64,000 nucleotides of DNA from Caprimulgus europaeus. Lineage: Eukaryota > Chordata > Aves > Caprimulgiformes > Caprimulgidae. The notes under the pieces were generated by a model that made no database searches, had not been told where the DNA came from, and saw only the letters and a program-made list of their open reading frames with translations. Below are positions 36,317 to 48,709 of the stretch, piece after piece (the stretch's first letter is position 1; every line of letters starts with the position of its first letter). The stretch is from NCBI GenBank assembly GCA_907165065.1, contig OU015525.1, positions 47,107,037 to 47,171,036 on the forward strand, read 5' to 3'. A program made the translations under genes and the position numbers.

Positions 36317-37550
36317 GGAGAAACCTTTTTACTCCGCACATGGTACCTGACTTTTTTGTAGTAGAATATGCCAATTTGTATCATAATCATCACTATTTGT
36401 ATCTCATACTATTCCATAGATATGAGCTTTTAGTTACTGTCAGTGGGAGAATACTGACCTCTATCAACTTTGGGTCTGACCAATAAGTTTTACTTGTCCT
36501 TATTTTCACCTGAGTCTGAAAGAAGGTTAAATTCCTACATTTCTGTGACCATTCCGTGGTCACCCTAAGAAAAACCTGGAAAAACAAACTAAATTTGTTT
36601 CCTGATCTGAAAAAAAATAAAAAAAATAAAAATTAAAAATTGTTAACTTCTGTTCTTAGCTCCTATGCAGAGCATGAACAGAACAGAGAATTTGACCCTT
36701 TAGACTAAACATGTACAATAAAATCAACTGAAAATGTTAAGGTGCTAAGAAAGTGATTAGTTTCAAGACATTAGATCTTGATTGTCTATACTGTTAAATT
36801 GTTGGAAAAATTTCTTCCACGGTTCTGTCCTGGGCCAGCTGGTACTCTCCAGACAAATCTTGAGCATGGATGGGAAATAAGCACAGCTCCAAAAGGTGGT
36901 TATGGTGAGAAAAATAGAGTTTAGTAGTATAGAGAGGTGCTATTCCATGCCAGCTGGCTTCAGTGCCAGGAAATTATCCCAAGCATATTTAATTTACTAC
37001 TCTAGTCACAGTCTAAGTGTCCAGGACTAAAAATAAACATATTCACTGAATATTTTAATTGTACAGTAATCTTTACTTACTGTTTACTATTACGTTTATG
37101 CTACACAGACTACTCTCTCAAATCCAGGTTCACCATTTTCTAGAAAATAGAGAAAGCAATACTAAACAACTTTCTGTCCTCACAGGTATGTTGCTGATGC
37201 ATGCTGAGAATCTAATCCACCAGACCTCTTATTCAGGAAGATATATAAAGCCGCTATGAATGTTAAGCTTTTAGGTTGAAAGGATTTTAGTGTGCTGATG
37301 ACACATAGCTTTATGTTTCAATAGGCAAACGCACATCACAATGCCTCGTTTTAAATGGACCTTATGTATGAATGAGGTGGCTGATAGTTTAGCTTGAGAA
37401 GAGTTGAAAATAAGTGTACTGGATTTGTGAAAGCTGGGAAAGAGTTTTCCATGTCTTTCACAGCTCTTTTAATTGCAAAACCAACATTTGTTAATAAGCT
37501 TTATTTCAAATGAAGGTTTAAATTGTTTTGTATGAAAACTCCCTATTGAA
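36317..37550. other. Non-coding DNA, no gene seen
   Basis: About 1.2 kb. A segment from about 36825 starts with TGTCCTGG like an LTR, but nothing downstream supports that reading. The remainder is ordinary AT-rich sequence. Confidence 0.5.
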
Positions 37551-37891
37551 GGGAGACCTTTCCGCTCTCTACAACTACCTGAAAGGAGGTTGTAGAGAGG
37601 TGGGTGTTGGTCTCTTCTCCCAGGTGATGGGTGACAGAAGGAGAAGAAATGCTACAAGTTGCACCAGGGGAAGTTTAGGTTAGATATTAGGAAATTTTTT
37701 TTCACAGAAAGGATAGACAAATATTGGAACAGGCTGTCCAGGGAAGTGGTGAAGTCACCATCCCTGGTGGTATTTAAAAGACAGGTAGATTAGGTGCCTA
37801 GGGACATGGCTTAGAGATGGGATTGGTAGTGATAGGTTAATGGTTGGACTCAATGATCTTAAAGGTCTTTTCCAACCACTATGATTCTGAT
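37551..37891 (+). mobile_element. CR1 LINE 3' end (plus strand)
   Basis: About 340 bp. Starts inside the ORF2 C-terminal coding region (the TCTACAACTACCTGAAAGGA segment), passes through GGAACAGGCTGTCCAGGGAA and CACCATCCCTGG, then the 3' UTR with GGTTGGACTCAATGATCTTA, and ends ATGATTCTGAT. It matches the host CR1 at 46430-48824 from about 48020 to its end, so both belong to one subfamily. The coding part is broken. Confidence 0.92.
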
Positions 37892-39273
37892 AGGCAATGC
37901 AAAAAATTGCAGTCTTTCCTCTAGGACTTTTTCCACTGTGACCCATGCCTTGTCTGTCTTTTGAATTTGGCTGTTAAAATGTGTTCACCACAATCTGTTC
38001 CAAAGATCAAACAAGAGTGAAAGATAGGCATATGGAGTTTATTGACCTCTGATGTTTTAGACTTAGGTACTACTAGGAAGAGTTGATGTTGTTTCTCCTT
38101 GTTGTTACCTTCCTCTTTTTCATTTGTTGTCAGTTTTAAATGACCAGAGAATCTTCTTTTTGGGAAATGGTTCATGCTCCATTTCATATCAAACTACTCC
38201 CCATGGATCAGAGGTTTTGCAGTTGTGCAGCTTTCCAAGATACGTCTGCCTTTTCACGGAAGGGCAGAGCAGCTAACAAAATGGTCTGAGAAAAGAGTTC
38301 CTCTTTTTTACATTTTTCACTAAAGTTTGTTGACTTTGCAACCATGCTTACAGCTTCCACTGGTGGGACACAATTGCTGGCTTTTGATGACAGAAAATGT
38401 GACTTGTAGAAAGGAATAATCTGTTTTTTTTGTTTTTTTTTTTCTTTTCAATCTCTAATTTTTGGCTGGTTATTATAGGAAATGAATAACTGAGAAAGAT
38501 TTGCAGTCTTTAGAGTGAGCTTAATGAGAAGTGCTATGTGACTTGAGAAGGTAATGGTGTAGCATATGTGATTTTCTGTATAGAACAGCCTAAAAATATT
38601 GAAGATTTTTTTCCTTTAAAAATATAATTTTGTCAATCAAAATATTTTATTGGACTATTTCTGTATAAACAAATAATTTAATTTTTGTTTTCATGATGAT
38701 TTTTTTTTAAATATTTTTTTCTGGAGTTGAAGTGTTTAATCTCAATATGTTGAGCAAAACCATCAGTATGATCCATAAGTGAAACAGACAAATGGAATAT
38801 TTTTTTTTGCATGATTTTGAAGATCCATATTCAAGAGAAGGAAATTCAAAATAAAAGAGTTTTAGGAAATGGTTATGGCTGTAATAGAAGGAAAGCTATT
38901 CTCAAGGAAGGAAAAGAAAGAAGCAAAATGAAACTTGAGCAGGCATAAAGGAGATCACCATGAGTGATGGAGAAGAGGCTGTTCTGTGGTGAACAAATAG
39001 ATAAAACAAGTTCTGGCAAGCTGGAAGAAGCCATCTAACAATGATGTCATAGCATGCTGAAGCTGTGCTCCATTAGAATACTTGTCAAAACAATGTGGAC
39101 AAAACTTTTCATTTGTTTTAGGGCAGAGCTTGGTTAAGTTCATTGAGACCACAATCAAGGTTTAAGGTGCTCAAGTTTTATTATTAATAGATCTCTTATG
39201 CTTTTTCTGGATTCCTCTGTCAGTTCATATCTTGTTTTGGAGGGCAGGAACAATATTACTCTTCCTATTCTAG

Positions 39274-39290
39274 TATTATTATTATTATTA
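39274..39290 (+). repeat. (TTA)n microsatellite, about 5.7 units
   Basis: A short, perfect trinucleotide repeat. Confidence 0.75.
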
Positions 39291-41706
39291 GGAAAAGTCT
39301 GAAGCAAAAAATGAAAAACTATTATGAATGCTATGTTATACGTGGACTTCTCTTAATGTCCTTATGCCAACAAGAACATTCTTATTTTTACTTTTGAGGC
39401 ACCAAATTCAGCTGAAAAGTGAATTTGCAATAGCTGGAGGTTAAAGACAACATTTTCAAACTTGAATGTCTAAATGCAGGCACCTAATTACCTAACAGAA
39501 AGTTACAGCAGTGCCCAGCATTCCTTCATTGACATTTAAGTTTGAATATTTTTCTCTGTGTGGCTTGTTCAAACTGACACTACTGATCTAAAGTATAGCT
39601 GAAAAACCTTGATTTTTTGCCATTTTGTAGAAACTGCATTCTGTCATTACAGAGTTAAATTCGGAAAGTTTTTATGTGCTTGTAAAAGCCTGCACTTTCA
39701 TCACACCATTAAAAGCATGGCCACTGACGTGAAAGTGAACCAAGTAACTCCACTGCATTAATAACGTGAGACAATAATTAGGACTGCTCCTTCATTCTAA
39801 TTATAGTTAGATGTTTGCATCTAAAAGGAGGTTAGATCAGAAATACAATCTCTGAGTTAGATTTACAGAAGGAATCGATTAACAACTGACAATGGAAAGT
39901 GCTCGTCCTCTATGCTATGGATACTCTTGATTCTAACAAAATGTCAATTATAAATGATTGTCTAGGCAGTGTATACTGCTGCTGTTAAAACAGAATGAGC
40001 TACTAGTTTTGCCTACAGCTAAGAATTCTGACATTCTGACAATCCTTTATATATTTGCCCAAAATGAAATTTGTAGGGTTGTACATTTTTATTACGGTCT
40101 CACTTTCTCAGTAACACATACTTTCATCAGTTTTACAATGAACAACTTATCTGAAATGCGCTATTCATTATGAAAAATGTTATTGATTCATAGTGATACA
40201 GAATAAAGACCACCATTGTTAAAGTAGTTTTGATTACCTGCAAGAATCTTGTCTCTGAAACTAGAGAAAGGAAGAGGAAAATCTACATATTCTTTGATAC
40301 TACATGAACAATCAATTTTAAAGGTAGTATTTCAATACAAAGAAATATGGGTTTTTTTCTTATTTTTATTAATAGGGAATGTCATGTCAACATAATTGTC
40401 AGATAGGTTAGGAGCATTATATCCTCAAACCTCCCTTTAACATTATTTTTATACTCCTTTCTGCTTTGTCATATCAGCAAAAATAGACTTTGTATTCTAG
40501 AGAACAATGTAAGTATTCTAAATGCTATAAAATTACATTTTCACTATAAAATAAATATAAATTAGTTAGAAAAAACCCTGTATGTATGTACTCTTGAATC
40601 ATTACATTCTGAGGTTCTCCAGTAGCCTGCCTGGTAATTTTGGATAAACACTGATATGACAGGAGCTAGTATATCCTAAAACACCACCATATCAAAGAAA
40701 TCTATTAATTAAATTAATTTGCAAGCCCAATTTTGACATATATTAGATTCTGAACACACCGCAACTATCAATTATCCATTTTTTTTTCCAGAAACAACTC
40801 CTGATTTTTTTACAATAATTTAAAAAATATAGTAATGCTTTTCAGATGGTATAAATTGTCATAGTTTTATTGACTTAAATTAGATTTACACCTGATTTAC
40901 ACTTCCTGGAGACCTGGTCCATTTCCTCACTGATCAATGCTCACTCACTCCACAGATGAGGAAAGCAATGGACCACAAGAACTCAGTTATTATTACGTTC
41001 ACTATGTCACAGGGAGTTGGAGGCAGAAACCAAGAGGGAGAGAATGTTAGTTTCTTACATTTAATTAGAAGGAAAATAAAAGTAAAAACTGACAATACTC
41101 TAAAGAACATATGCTGTTCATAGTCAGTTGCAATAAAGGTAAGTTCATTTATTGGCACTGAGTTTAACTTGATTATATGAAAAGTAATAAGAAAGTTCTG
41201 AAATCCCTTGCTAATATTTGTACTTTTTCCTGTCTGAAGGGTTAAAAATCTGTTTAGTTCCTCTCCTAATATATGCTATGCTTTACAAAATAATAAGATA
41301 TTCAGTTATTGTTTTCTGTTTGTTAAAAATGGATGTGTCTAAAATGCCACATGAATTATCTGCTAAAGTAGGATTTCTTTTCAATTCAATCATCTCAGAC
41401 ATTAACTAACTGCTATGAAATACTAGCCCGAGGTAGACCTGAAAACAGGTTATGAAGTCTGGGGCCCACTGAATTCAACAGCCTCAACCTTACACCAAAA
41501 CTGAATATCCATTTTCCACCTGAATGTAGGTACTATGGAAGTTCCAAGGCCAGAATTTCACTCTGCTAGAAACTGAAGAAATTACTTATTTTTTTGTATA
41601 AGTACTATAGATAAATTAAACTTCTTGTATCTGATTTGACCGCTCTTTGCACACATGGGTTGGGTAGTAAGAAGAAAACCTACTTAACTCATTTATAAAG
41701 CATGCC

Positions 41707-41734
41707 CACACACACACATACATACACACACACA
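41707..41734 (+). repeat. (CA)n microsatellite, interrupted
   Basis: CA units with two CATA-type interruptions, about 28 bp. Confidence 0.8.
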
Positions 41735-42422
41735 AATGAGTGTTGGTATAGACATACAAACATACTACATGAAGTACCCCCACATCATAAGTCTCAATTC
41801 TGAACCACATGATTGATTTGCCTTTAATACTTCATAGTGTTTTTTGTGACCTGGTTTTAACAAAATACATAATTACTGCAAATTATTTTACGTTCTTACT
41901 AGCCTCTAGGCCTTTGAAATTAATTTACATATGTCTTAAATATTCATTGAGTCTATTTTAGGTAATAATATATTTATCTTATGTTCTCTTTTCTTATGAT
42001 ATAATAATAACAAAATAATTCAATGTGACATATTGCCTAGTTTTAATCTGCTGTGGTCACATATTTAATAGTCTGAAATATAAAAAGTTCATTCTATATT
42101 AATTTGTGATTATTAATTTAAATCTTCATTAAAACAATTGTTTTAGCCCGCTATGATAACCTCTTATGTGCTATCCTTTAGAGACATCAAAATACAGATT
42201 TCTTCTGTAGTTTTAGGCTTATTTTGTTCACCTTTGTTCCAAAGTAAAAAGCTTCAACACTTGGGGTTTTTTTTTTTACAAAATTATGTGGTCATTGTTT
42301 TCAACAGGATTAAACTAAATAAAATTAGAAGGAAAAACAACCAACCAACCCAAAACAATGAACCAACAAACCAACAACAACAACAAAAAAACATATCTGC
42401 AAAACTACAAATATCTGTGAGG

Positions 42423-42439
42423 AAAAAAAAAAAAAAAAA
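42423..42439 (+). repeat. Poly-A run (17 bases)
   Basis: Homopolymer within a wider A/C-rich stretch (about 42320-42440) made of CCAAC, AACAAC and similar units. No retrocopy is recognised. Confidence 0.75.
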
Positions 42440-42707
42440 GGCTTGCCATTTAGTGTAAGTTGGATTACAATAAAAGCCCACATTCTGAATCCCTGCTCCC
42501 AAGGATATTTTTAGAGTTGCTGATTCTGAGAGTTCTCACATGTCCCCAAACGTGCAGCTCCAGAGGGAACCACATAGACATACACATACCACACACAGTG
42601 GTAGCTGTCATACAGATACACCAGCAAAAACTGCCATAACTTGTGCCTGTAACCAACAGGGAGACCTGGAAGTACTTTCCTTACTGGAAACTGCTGCCTG
42701 TGCACTT

Positions 42708-42762
42708 TTATGTTTCAGTTGTGCACATTTTGTCAGGCCTTATTATGTTTCAGTTGTGCACA
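42708..42762 (+). repeat. 20-bp direct repeat, two copies
   Basis: TTATGTTTCAGTTGTGCACA occurs perfectly at 42708-42727 and again at 42743-42762, separated by 15 bp. This looks like a recent local duplication. Confidence 0.85.
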
Positions 42763-45531
42763 ATCTTTTAATGTCATACAAATATGAATAATTGAAACAA
42801 ATGTGATTATACTTCTCTCCCTTTCTTTCTAGCACAGTGTATATAATGACTTATTAATGATTTTTTTTGTTATAAAAATACAATTTAGGCTGAATTATTT
42901 CTTGTTGAGAGAAATGTTATGGTGTGTGTGGAGGCAAAAAACTGCCATGCTGCACTTCTCTGTCATCACTGATGCAGAGCTCACCAAACAATATTTTTCC
43001 AACCTTCCATTTCAGATTGCTAAAATTGCCCATAATATATTTATAATTTCGTTTCCTTTTTAAAACAGAACCACAACAATATAGTTTTTGGGAGAGATAA
43101 AAGTTAACATAAATAAAAAAAATAGTGCATGGAAAAAAACACTGAAAATTTAATAAATTGAAAAAACCCTGGGTAAAATTTGAGAGGTTACTCTGCTACA
43201 TGGCAGTGTAATTCTGTAGCTAGGACGCAGGAGCAGAATACCCTATTTCCAATTCTGCCTCTGACCTTCAGGCAATTTATATGACTATTTTGTCTACCAC
43301 TTGGAGCATGCTTGCACTGTGCTGAGCACAGTCAAGCTAAGAGTTCAGCCTGGATCTCTGAGTGTTGCATGAATAATGATAACAGGATCACATTAATAAT
43401 TTGGAATATAACGTTATCATTTGAGAACTGTAGAAGTCCTCTTAAGACACAGAATAACATAGATTTATAAAAAAATACCTATAATAATAATAAATTGTGA
43501 ATTTGATACAGAAATTATTGAGCATAGTTCTGTGTCCTGTGATATTACTACACGTGATTTGAGTGGTTTCTTCAAGCATTACAATCAATGAATTGATGAA
43601 CAGTAATGTGACAGGCTTTCTTCCTTAGGTTTCCAATTAAATTCAAATTGCATTAGATTTTTTTAGTATCATAAATGCAATATTAATATATTATATTATT
43701 TGCAATATGGCCAAGCTAATGCCTGAGGAGAAACCTCTTTCTTTGAAAGCTCATTTTCCTTAGAGCTCAATTTTGCAGGTTTAACATTAAATTAACTTGA
43801 CGTTTTGTGCTATTTTTCCCATTCCTAAACCAACAAACATTCATCTGCATAACCATTTCTCTGAATAATATAATATCTAAGTTTTAATAGGGCAGTATTT
43901 AATATAGTGAGAATGTTAAACCAATTCCAGTTGGGAAGCGAGATGGTTAAGTAATGCCACCAACTGGTGATGTAAGTAAATCAATATTGGTAATTTCTCC
44001 CAGACTAATGTACCTGTATTCTGAGTCTCTGTCAAACAGTGCACAGTAGCTTCAACCTACCACCTCTTGGAGTTTATAAAAAACATTCTGGTTAATATTT
44101 ATTCCTTCTCTCTTGCTTTTTAAACTTCTGGTCTAAGAGAATCAGAACTTCTATCTGGCATAAAACTCAAATGCTTTATGTTTTTCTGGGTACATCTACA
44201 TTTATATTGCCATTAATCATGACAGAGATGTGTGGAAATAGCTCCATATTTCATTTTGTGTATCAGCACAGTAATAATGGGAACATCTTTGAGTCAATTC
44301 TCTATTTTAATGTAATTGTGGTTACCCTTTATCTTGAGGTTTCAAAACTCACTTCATGCTCACAATAACTCTCAGGTTTGATGATGTCAGCCACTTTTTT
44401 TTGCTCTATTCAGAATAAAATATAACTACAAATGTTATGCTTTTAATGCTGTGCATATCACCTATAGTCTGGTAATTGGAGTTCTTTGTCATCTTTAAAC
44501 ATTTGAGATGTTTCTGTGTTGAAACACCAAGGGAAATTCATATTTTTAAGGCAAGTAATTTACTTAGAAGTATATGAATTGCATATTGGGATTTAATAGT
44601 AATTTAGAAAGTATCAGAGTAATAAGATTAAAATAAGAGTGCGTGTGAAATATCAGACTAGCAAAGAAATTTTCCAGACTTAAAAATAGAAGCTATTTTT
44701 TTTATGGTGTGAGGCAAGAAGGCAAAAAAGCTGCTAAACTATAACTAGAAAATGGTAAATGCTCTTGAAAACTCTGTGTGGACACCCTGTGAGCATGCAG
44801 TAATTTTTAAATGTTGTAAAGCAGTTTTTTGATCCTGCACTTTCAAAGAACACCAGTAATCTGAAAAGGATGACTTACTAAATTTTATCATTCGGCATTA
44901 TTACTTCTTGGAATAAACATGATGTTGCTTATCTATCCATCTGCAACTCTATACTGATTCCCTTTATTGAAGAGATTTTATTCTTCTGTGCAGAGGACAG
45001 GAGATATTTCTAGGGGAACACTTTAAAAACTCAGCAGTGATTACCTATGCCACCATATACCACTAGCAGGGAAGCCTGTAAAACAGAAAAGCAACATAAA
45101 ATTCCTTGAGCAGAAGAGATCCACTAGCTGTAAAGGTTTTGCTCCTGGGTCTTCTGAAATACTGAACAAATTACAAGTCTTTTTGGTATCGCCTGGTGCT
45201 TGATCATTCCATGTGTTTTTCATCAGCCTTTAAATAGACTTCACAGTGTAGAGAGGCTAAATTAGCTGAAAGGTAATCAGAAATCTATTTGTTACAAACT
45301 CACAATAAGTTGCTAGTTGTGATTCATAAAAATCAAATTATGTGTTTCTGCAGGACACTATTAGTACTTTTCTTGCATGCTTTCAGAAATGAAACAGCTT
45401 ATTCTTATTCCAAAGCACTAGGCCAGCCCCATTATGCTAATAGTGATGCTGCTTAGATGACCCAGGAAAATGCATACTTCCATCAGCTAAGTATGTTCTG
45501 TCACCTGGCTGCACACTGAGGAAACGAAATT

Positions 45532-45563
45532 AAAAAAAAAAAAAAAAGAAAAAAAGAAAAAAA
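45532..45563 (+). repeat. A-rich tract with single G interruptions
   Basis: Runs of 16, 7 and 7 A separated by single G residues. Confidence 0.8.
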
Positions 45564-45876
45564 CAACACAAACCCCCAGGCCTTTATAATGGAGACTGAC
45601 AATGTCCTACAGCAGTGGTTGGAAACAGACATACTGCCATTCTCTGAAGATCAAAAGGCTTGTCAGGGAAGTAATTATTTAATACTTTACAACGACAAAG
45701 AATCTTAAAGTGTTAATGTCAAGAATAACCATAAGCATGTTTATAATTCAGATCAGTAAGCTTTTGTGAATAATTTTTCATGTAAAATCCTGGCCTCTTG
45801 GAAGACAATTACAACATTTTGTTTAACTTGACTTGGACCAGAATTTGAAGTAAAGAGTAAGTAAAGGGTCTGTTGG

Positions 45877-45925
<49 letters not shown>

Positions 45926-45926
45926 A
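45877..45926 (+). repeat. (ACA)n trinucleotide microsatellite, about 17 units, perfect
   Basis: An uninterrupted 50-bp run of the ACA/CAA/AAC trinucleotide. It is the longest perfect microsatellite in the window and is likely to be length-polymorphic. Confidence 0.92.
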
Positions 45927-46666
45927 AAGTAGTTAATAAATATTAAGTTGCCTTCTGATATTCTGAATACATTTTTTCTGTGGCTTTTTTTTACATCATA
46001 AAGCTATGTCGTGAAGTTGACTTGCTTCATATCACTAGTGGAACCACAAGATGGTATTCATCCTTTCTGTTACTAATGTATTGCTACTACTGTATTACTT
46101 TTATAATGCCATTTCTGTAGCAATAATAAGGTATTTTAGCACTCTAAAGCCAAAATTGACTGAAAACTTCAGGATATAACTCCATACTTCCACCTCGCAG
46201 TTAAAAAGAGAAAAAGTGGGAAAGTGGAATAAACATGTCAGAAATATAGATTACATACTTAATATATAGCCTTTTTGGTCTGAAACCTTAATTGGTAGTA
46301 ATAAGAACAACATAAAGAAAACACAATTGTCATCATACATTAAGATCTTAGGTTTATTTAGTAAATAATAATATTGTATCATATCTATTCAACTGTACAT
46401 TTTAAAATATATATCCTTGGTGTGAATTTGAGAGAAACTACAGAAAACTCAGGAATAAAAGGAGAGTTTATGACCTTTGGAAGAAGGGGCAGAAGGACTA
46501 CAAAGATGTCCCGAGGTTATGCAGGGAGAAAATTGGAAGGGCCAAAGCCCAACTAGAATTTAATCTGGCTACTGCCATAAAAGATAATAAAAAATGTTTC
46601 TAGAAATTCATTAACAACAAGAGGAGGACTAATCTCCATCTTTTATTGGATGCAGGGTGAAACATA

Positions 46667-48192
46667 GTGACAAAGGATGGGGAAAAGGCTGAGGTCCTTA
46701 ATGTTTTCTTTTCTTCAGTCTTTAATAGTAAATTAACCAGTTATTCTCTAGATCCCCAGCCCCCTGAGCTTGAAGACAGGGATAGGAAGCAGAATGAAGT
46801 CCTCATGATCCAAGGGGAAGTGGTTAGCAACCTGACACAATGTTTAGACACACACAGGTCTATGAGGCTGGGTGGGATCCACACAAGGGTACTGAGGGAA
46901 CTGGCGGCACTGGTCACCAAGCCACTTTCCATCATTTATCAGCAATCCTGGCTGACTGGGGAGGTCCTAGTTGAGTGGCAGTTAGCAGATGTGACCGATC
47001 TACAAGAAGGGCTGGGTACTACAGGCCTGTCAGTATGACCTTGGTGCTGGGGAAGTTTATGGAGCAGATTGTCTTGAGTGCCATCACATGGCACGTACAG
47101 GACAACCAGGTGATCAGGCCCATTCAGCACGGGTTTATGAAAGGCAAGTCCTGCTTGACTAACTTGATCTCCTTCTATGAAGAGATGACCCACTTAGTGG
47201 ATGAGGGAAAAGCTGTGGATGTTTGTTACTTGGACTTTAGTAAAGCCTCTGACATAGTTACCCACAGCATTCTCCTGCAGAAACTAGTTGTTCATGGTTT
47301 GGATAGGTGTATTCTTCAATGAGTGGAAAACTGACCAGATGGCTGAGCCCAAAGAGTTGTGGTAAATGGTGTTAAATCCATCTGGCAGCCAGGCACAAGT
47401 GGTGTTCCCCAGGGCTCAGTATTAATAGCTTCATCAATGATCTGGACAAAGGAATTGAGTGCACCCTCAGTAACTTTGCAGATGACACCAAGTTGGACAG
47501 AAGGGTTGATCTGCTTGAGGGTAGGAAGGTTCTGCAGAGGGATCTGGACCAGCTGGATCAATGGACTAAGGCCAACTCCATGAGGTTCAAAAAGGCCAAG
47601 TGCCAGGTTCTGCACTTGGGTCACAACAACCCTGCACAATGCTACGGGCTTGGGGCAGAGTGGCTGGAAAGCAGCTGGTGAAAAAGGATGTTGGGGTCTT
47701 GACTAATAGCCAGCTGAATATGAGCCAGCAGTGTGCCCAGGTGGCCAAGAAGGCCAATAGCATCCTGGCTTGTATCAGAAATAGTGTGGCCAGCAGGACT
47801 TGGGAAGGCATCCTCCCCCTGTACTCCACATTAGTGAGGCTGAACCTCAAGTATTGTGTTCAGTTTTGGGCCTCTTGCTACAGGAAAGACATTTAGGCGC
47901 TGGAGTGGATGTCCAGAGAAGGGCAACAAATCTGATAAAGGGTCTAGAGCACATGTCTTATGAGGAACAGCTGAGGGAACTGGGGTTGTTTAGTCTGGAG
48001 AAAAGAAGGATGAGGGGTGTCCTTACTGGTCTCTACAACTACCTGAAAGGAGGTTGTAGCAGGGTGAGTCTTAGTATCTTCTCCCAAGTAACAATTGATA
48101 GGACAAGAGGAAACAGCCTCAAGTTGTACCAGGGGAGGTTTAGATTGGATATTAGGAAAAATGTATTCACCAAAAGGGTTACCAGATATTAG
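46667..48192 (+). pseudogene. CR1 ORF2 remnant (reverse transcriptase and C-terminal tail)
   Basis: In its intact form this is the CR1 non-LTR retrotransposon polymerase, which copies CR1 RNA at a nicked target. The remnant keeps recognisable reverse transcriptase blocks in order (NYRP-like YYRPVSMT, HGFMKGKSCLTN, YLDFSKA, SGVPQGS, FADDTK) and the downstream LEYCVQFWA and [13 protein letters not shown] segments. These are spread over several overlapping frames, with in-frame stops and shifts between them, for example near 47035, 47320 and 47430. The segment between SGVPQGSV and the ASSMIWTK region looks shorter than in related CR1 proteins, where the GPVLFNIFINDL segment would be expected. 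The endonuclease domain is absent because the element is 5'-truncated. No protein is expected. Confidence 0.88.
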
Positions 48193-48232
48193 AACAGGCT
48201 TCCCAGTGGTTGAGTCACCATCCCTGGAGGTG

Positions 48233-48709
48233 ACTCAGGACAGGGAACTGCTTGAGAGAATCCAGCGAAGAGCCACCAAGATGATTAAGGGAGTGGAGCA
48301 TCTCCCTTATGTGGAATGGCTGAGGGAGCTGGGCCTCTTTAGCTTGGAGAAGAGGAGGCTGAGGGGGGACCTTATTAATGTTTATCAATGTATGAAGGGT
48401 GAGTGTCAGGTGGATGGAGCCAGGCTCTTCACCGTGGTGTCCAATGATAAGATAAGGGGTAATGGGTGTAAGCTGGAACACAGGAGGTTCCACTTAATTT
48501 TGAGAAGGAACTTCTTTACTGTGAGGGTAACAGAGCACTGGAACAGGCTGCCCAGGGAGGTTGTGGAGTCTCCTTCTCTGGAGACATTCAAGACCTGCCT
48601 GGACGCCTTCCTGTGTGGTCTCATCTAGGTGTTCCTGCTCTGGCAGGGGGATTGGACTAGATGATCTTTTGAGGTCCCTTCCAATCCCTGACATTCTGTG
48701 ATTCTGTGA
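48233..48709 (+). mobile_element. CR1-J-like LINE tail nested inside the older CR1
   Basis: A 5'-truncated CR1 copy of about 477 bp. Coding starts at [20 protein letters not shown] and stays open to about 48628 through [54 protein letters not shown] and [13 protein letters not shown]. The 3' UTR follows and ends in ATTCTGTGATTCTGTGA. It is the same subfamily as the minus-strand copy at 18504-18988. On both sides the sequence is the other CR1: CCATCCCTGGAGGTG before it and TTTAAGAGACTTGTAGA after it, which join into the uninterrupted host sequence. It therefore landed in an existing CR1 copy. No clear target duplication is visible, which is usual for CR1. Confidence 0.92.

Larger units (their letters stand above)
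37892..46429. other. Unique AT-rich non-coding DNA
   Basis: About 8.5 kb with no recognised gene or transposable element. It contains small simple repeats at 39274-39290 (TTA), 41707-41734 (CA), 42423-42439 (A), 45532-45563 (A-rich) and 45877-45926 (ACA), and a 20-bp direct repeat at 42708-42762. Several subregions (for example about 41900-42130 and 43480-43700) are very AT-rich. Confidence 0.55.

Noticed and set aside
36825-36990. Segment starting TGTCCTGGGCCAGCTGG, resembling an LTR start
   Set aside because: Only the first eight bases resemble the LTR at 13983. The following sequence, end motif and flanking duplication do not support an LTR.
48215-48694. Minus-strand open frames of 66-92 codons
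   Set aside because: Antisense shadows of the nested CR1 tail. Their peptides match the antisense frame of the copy at 18504.
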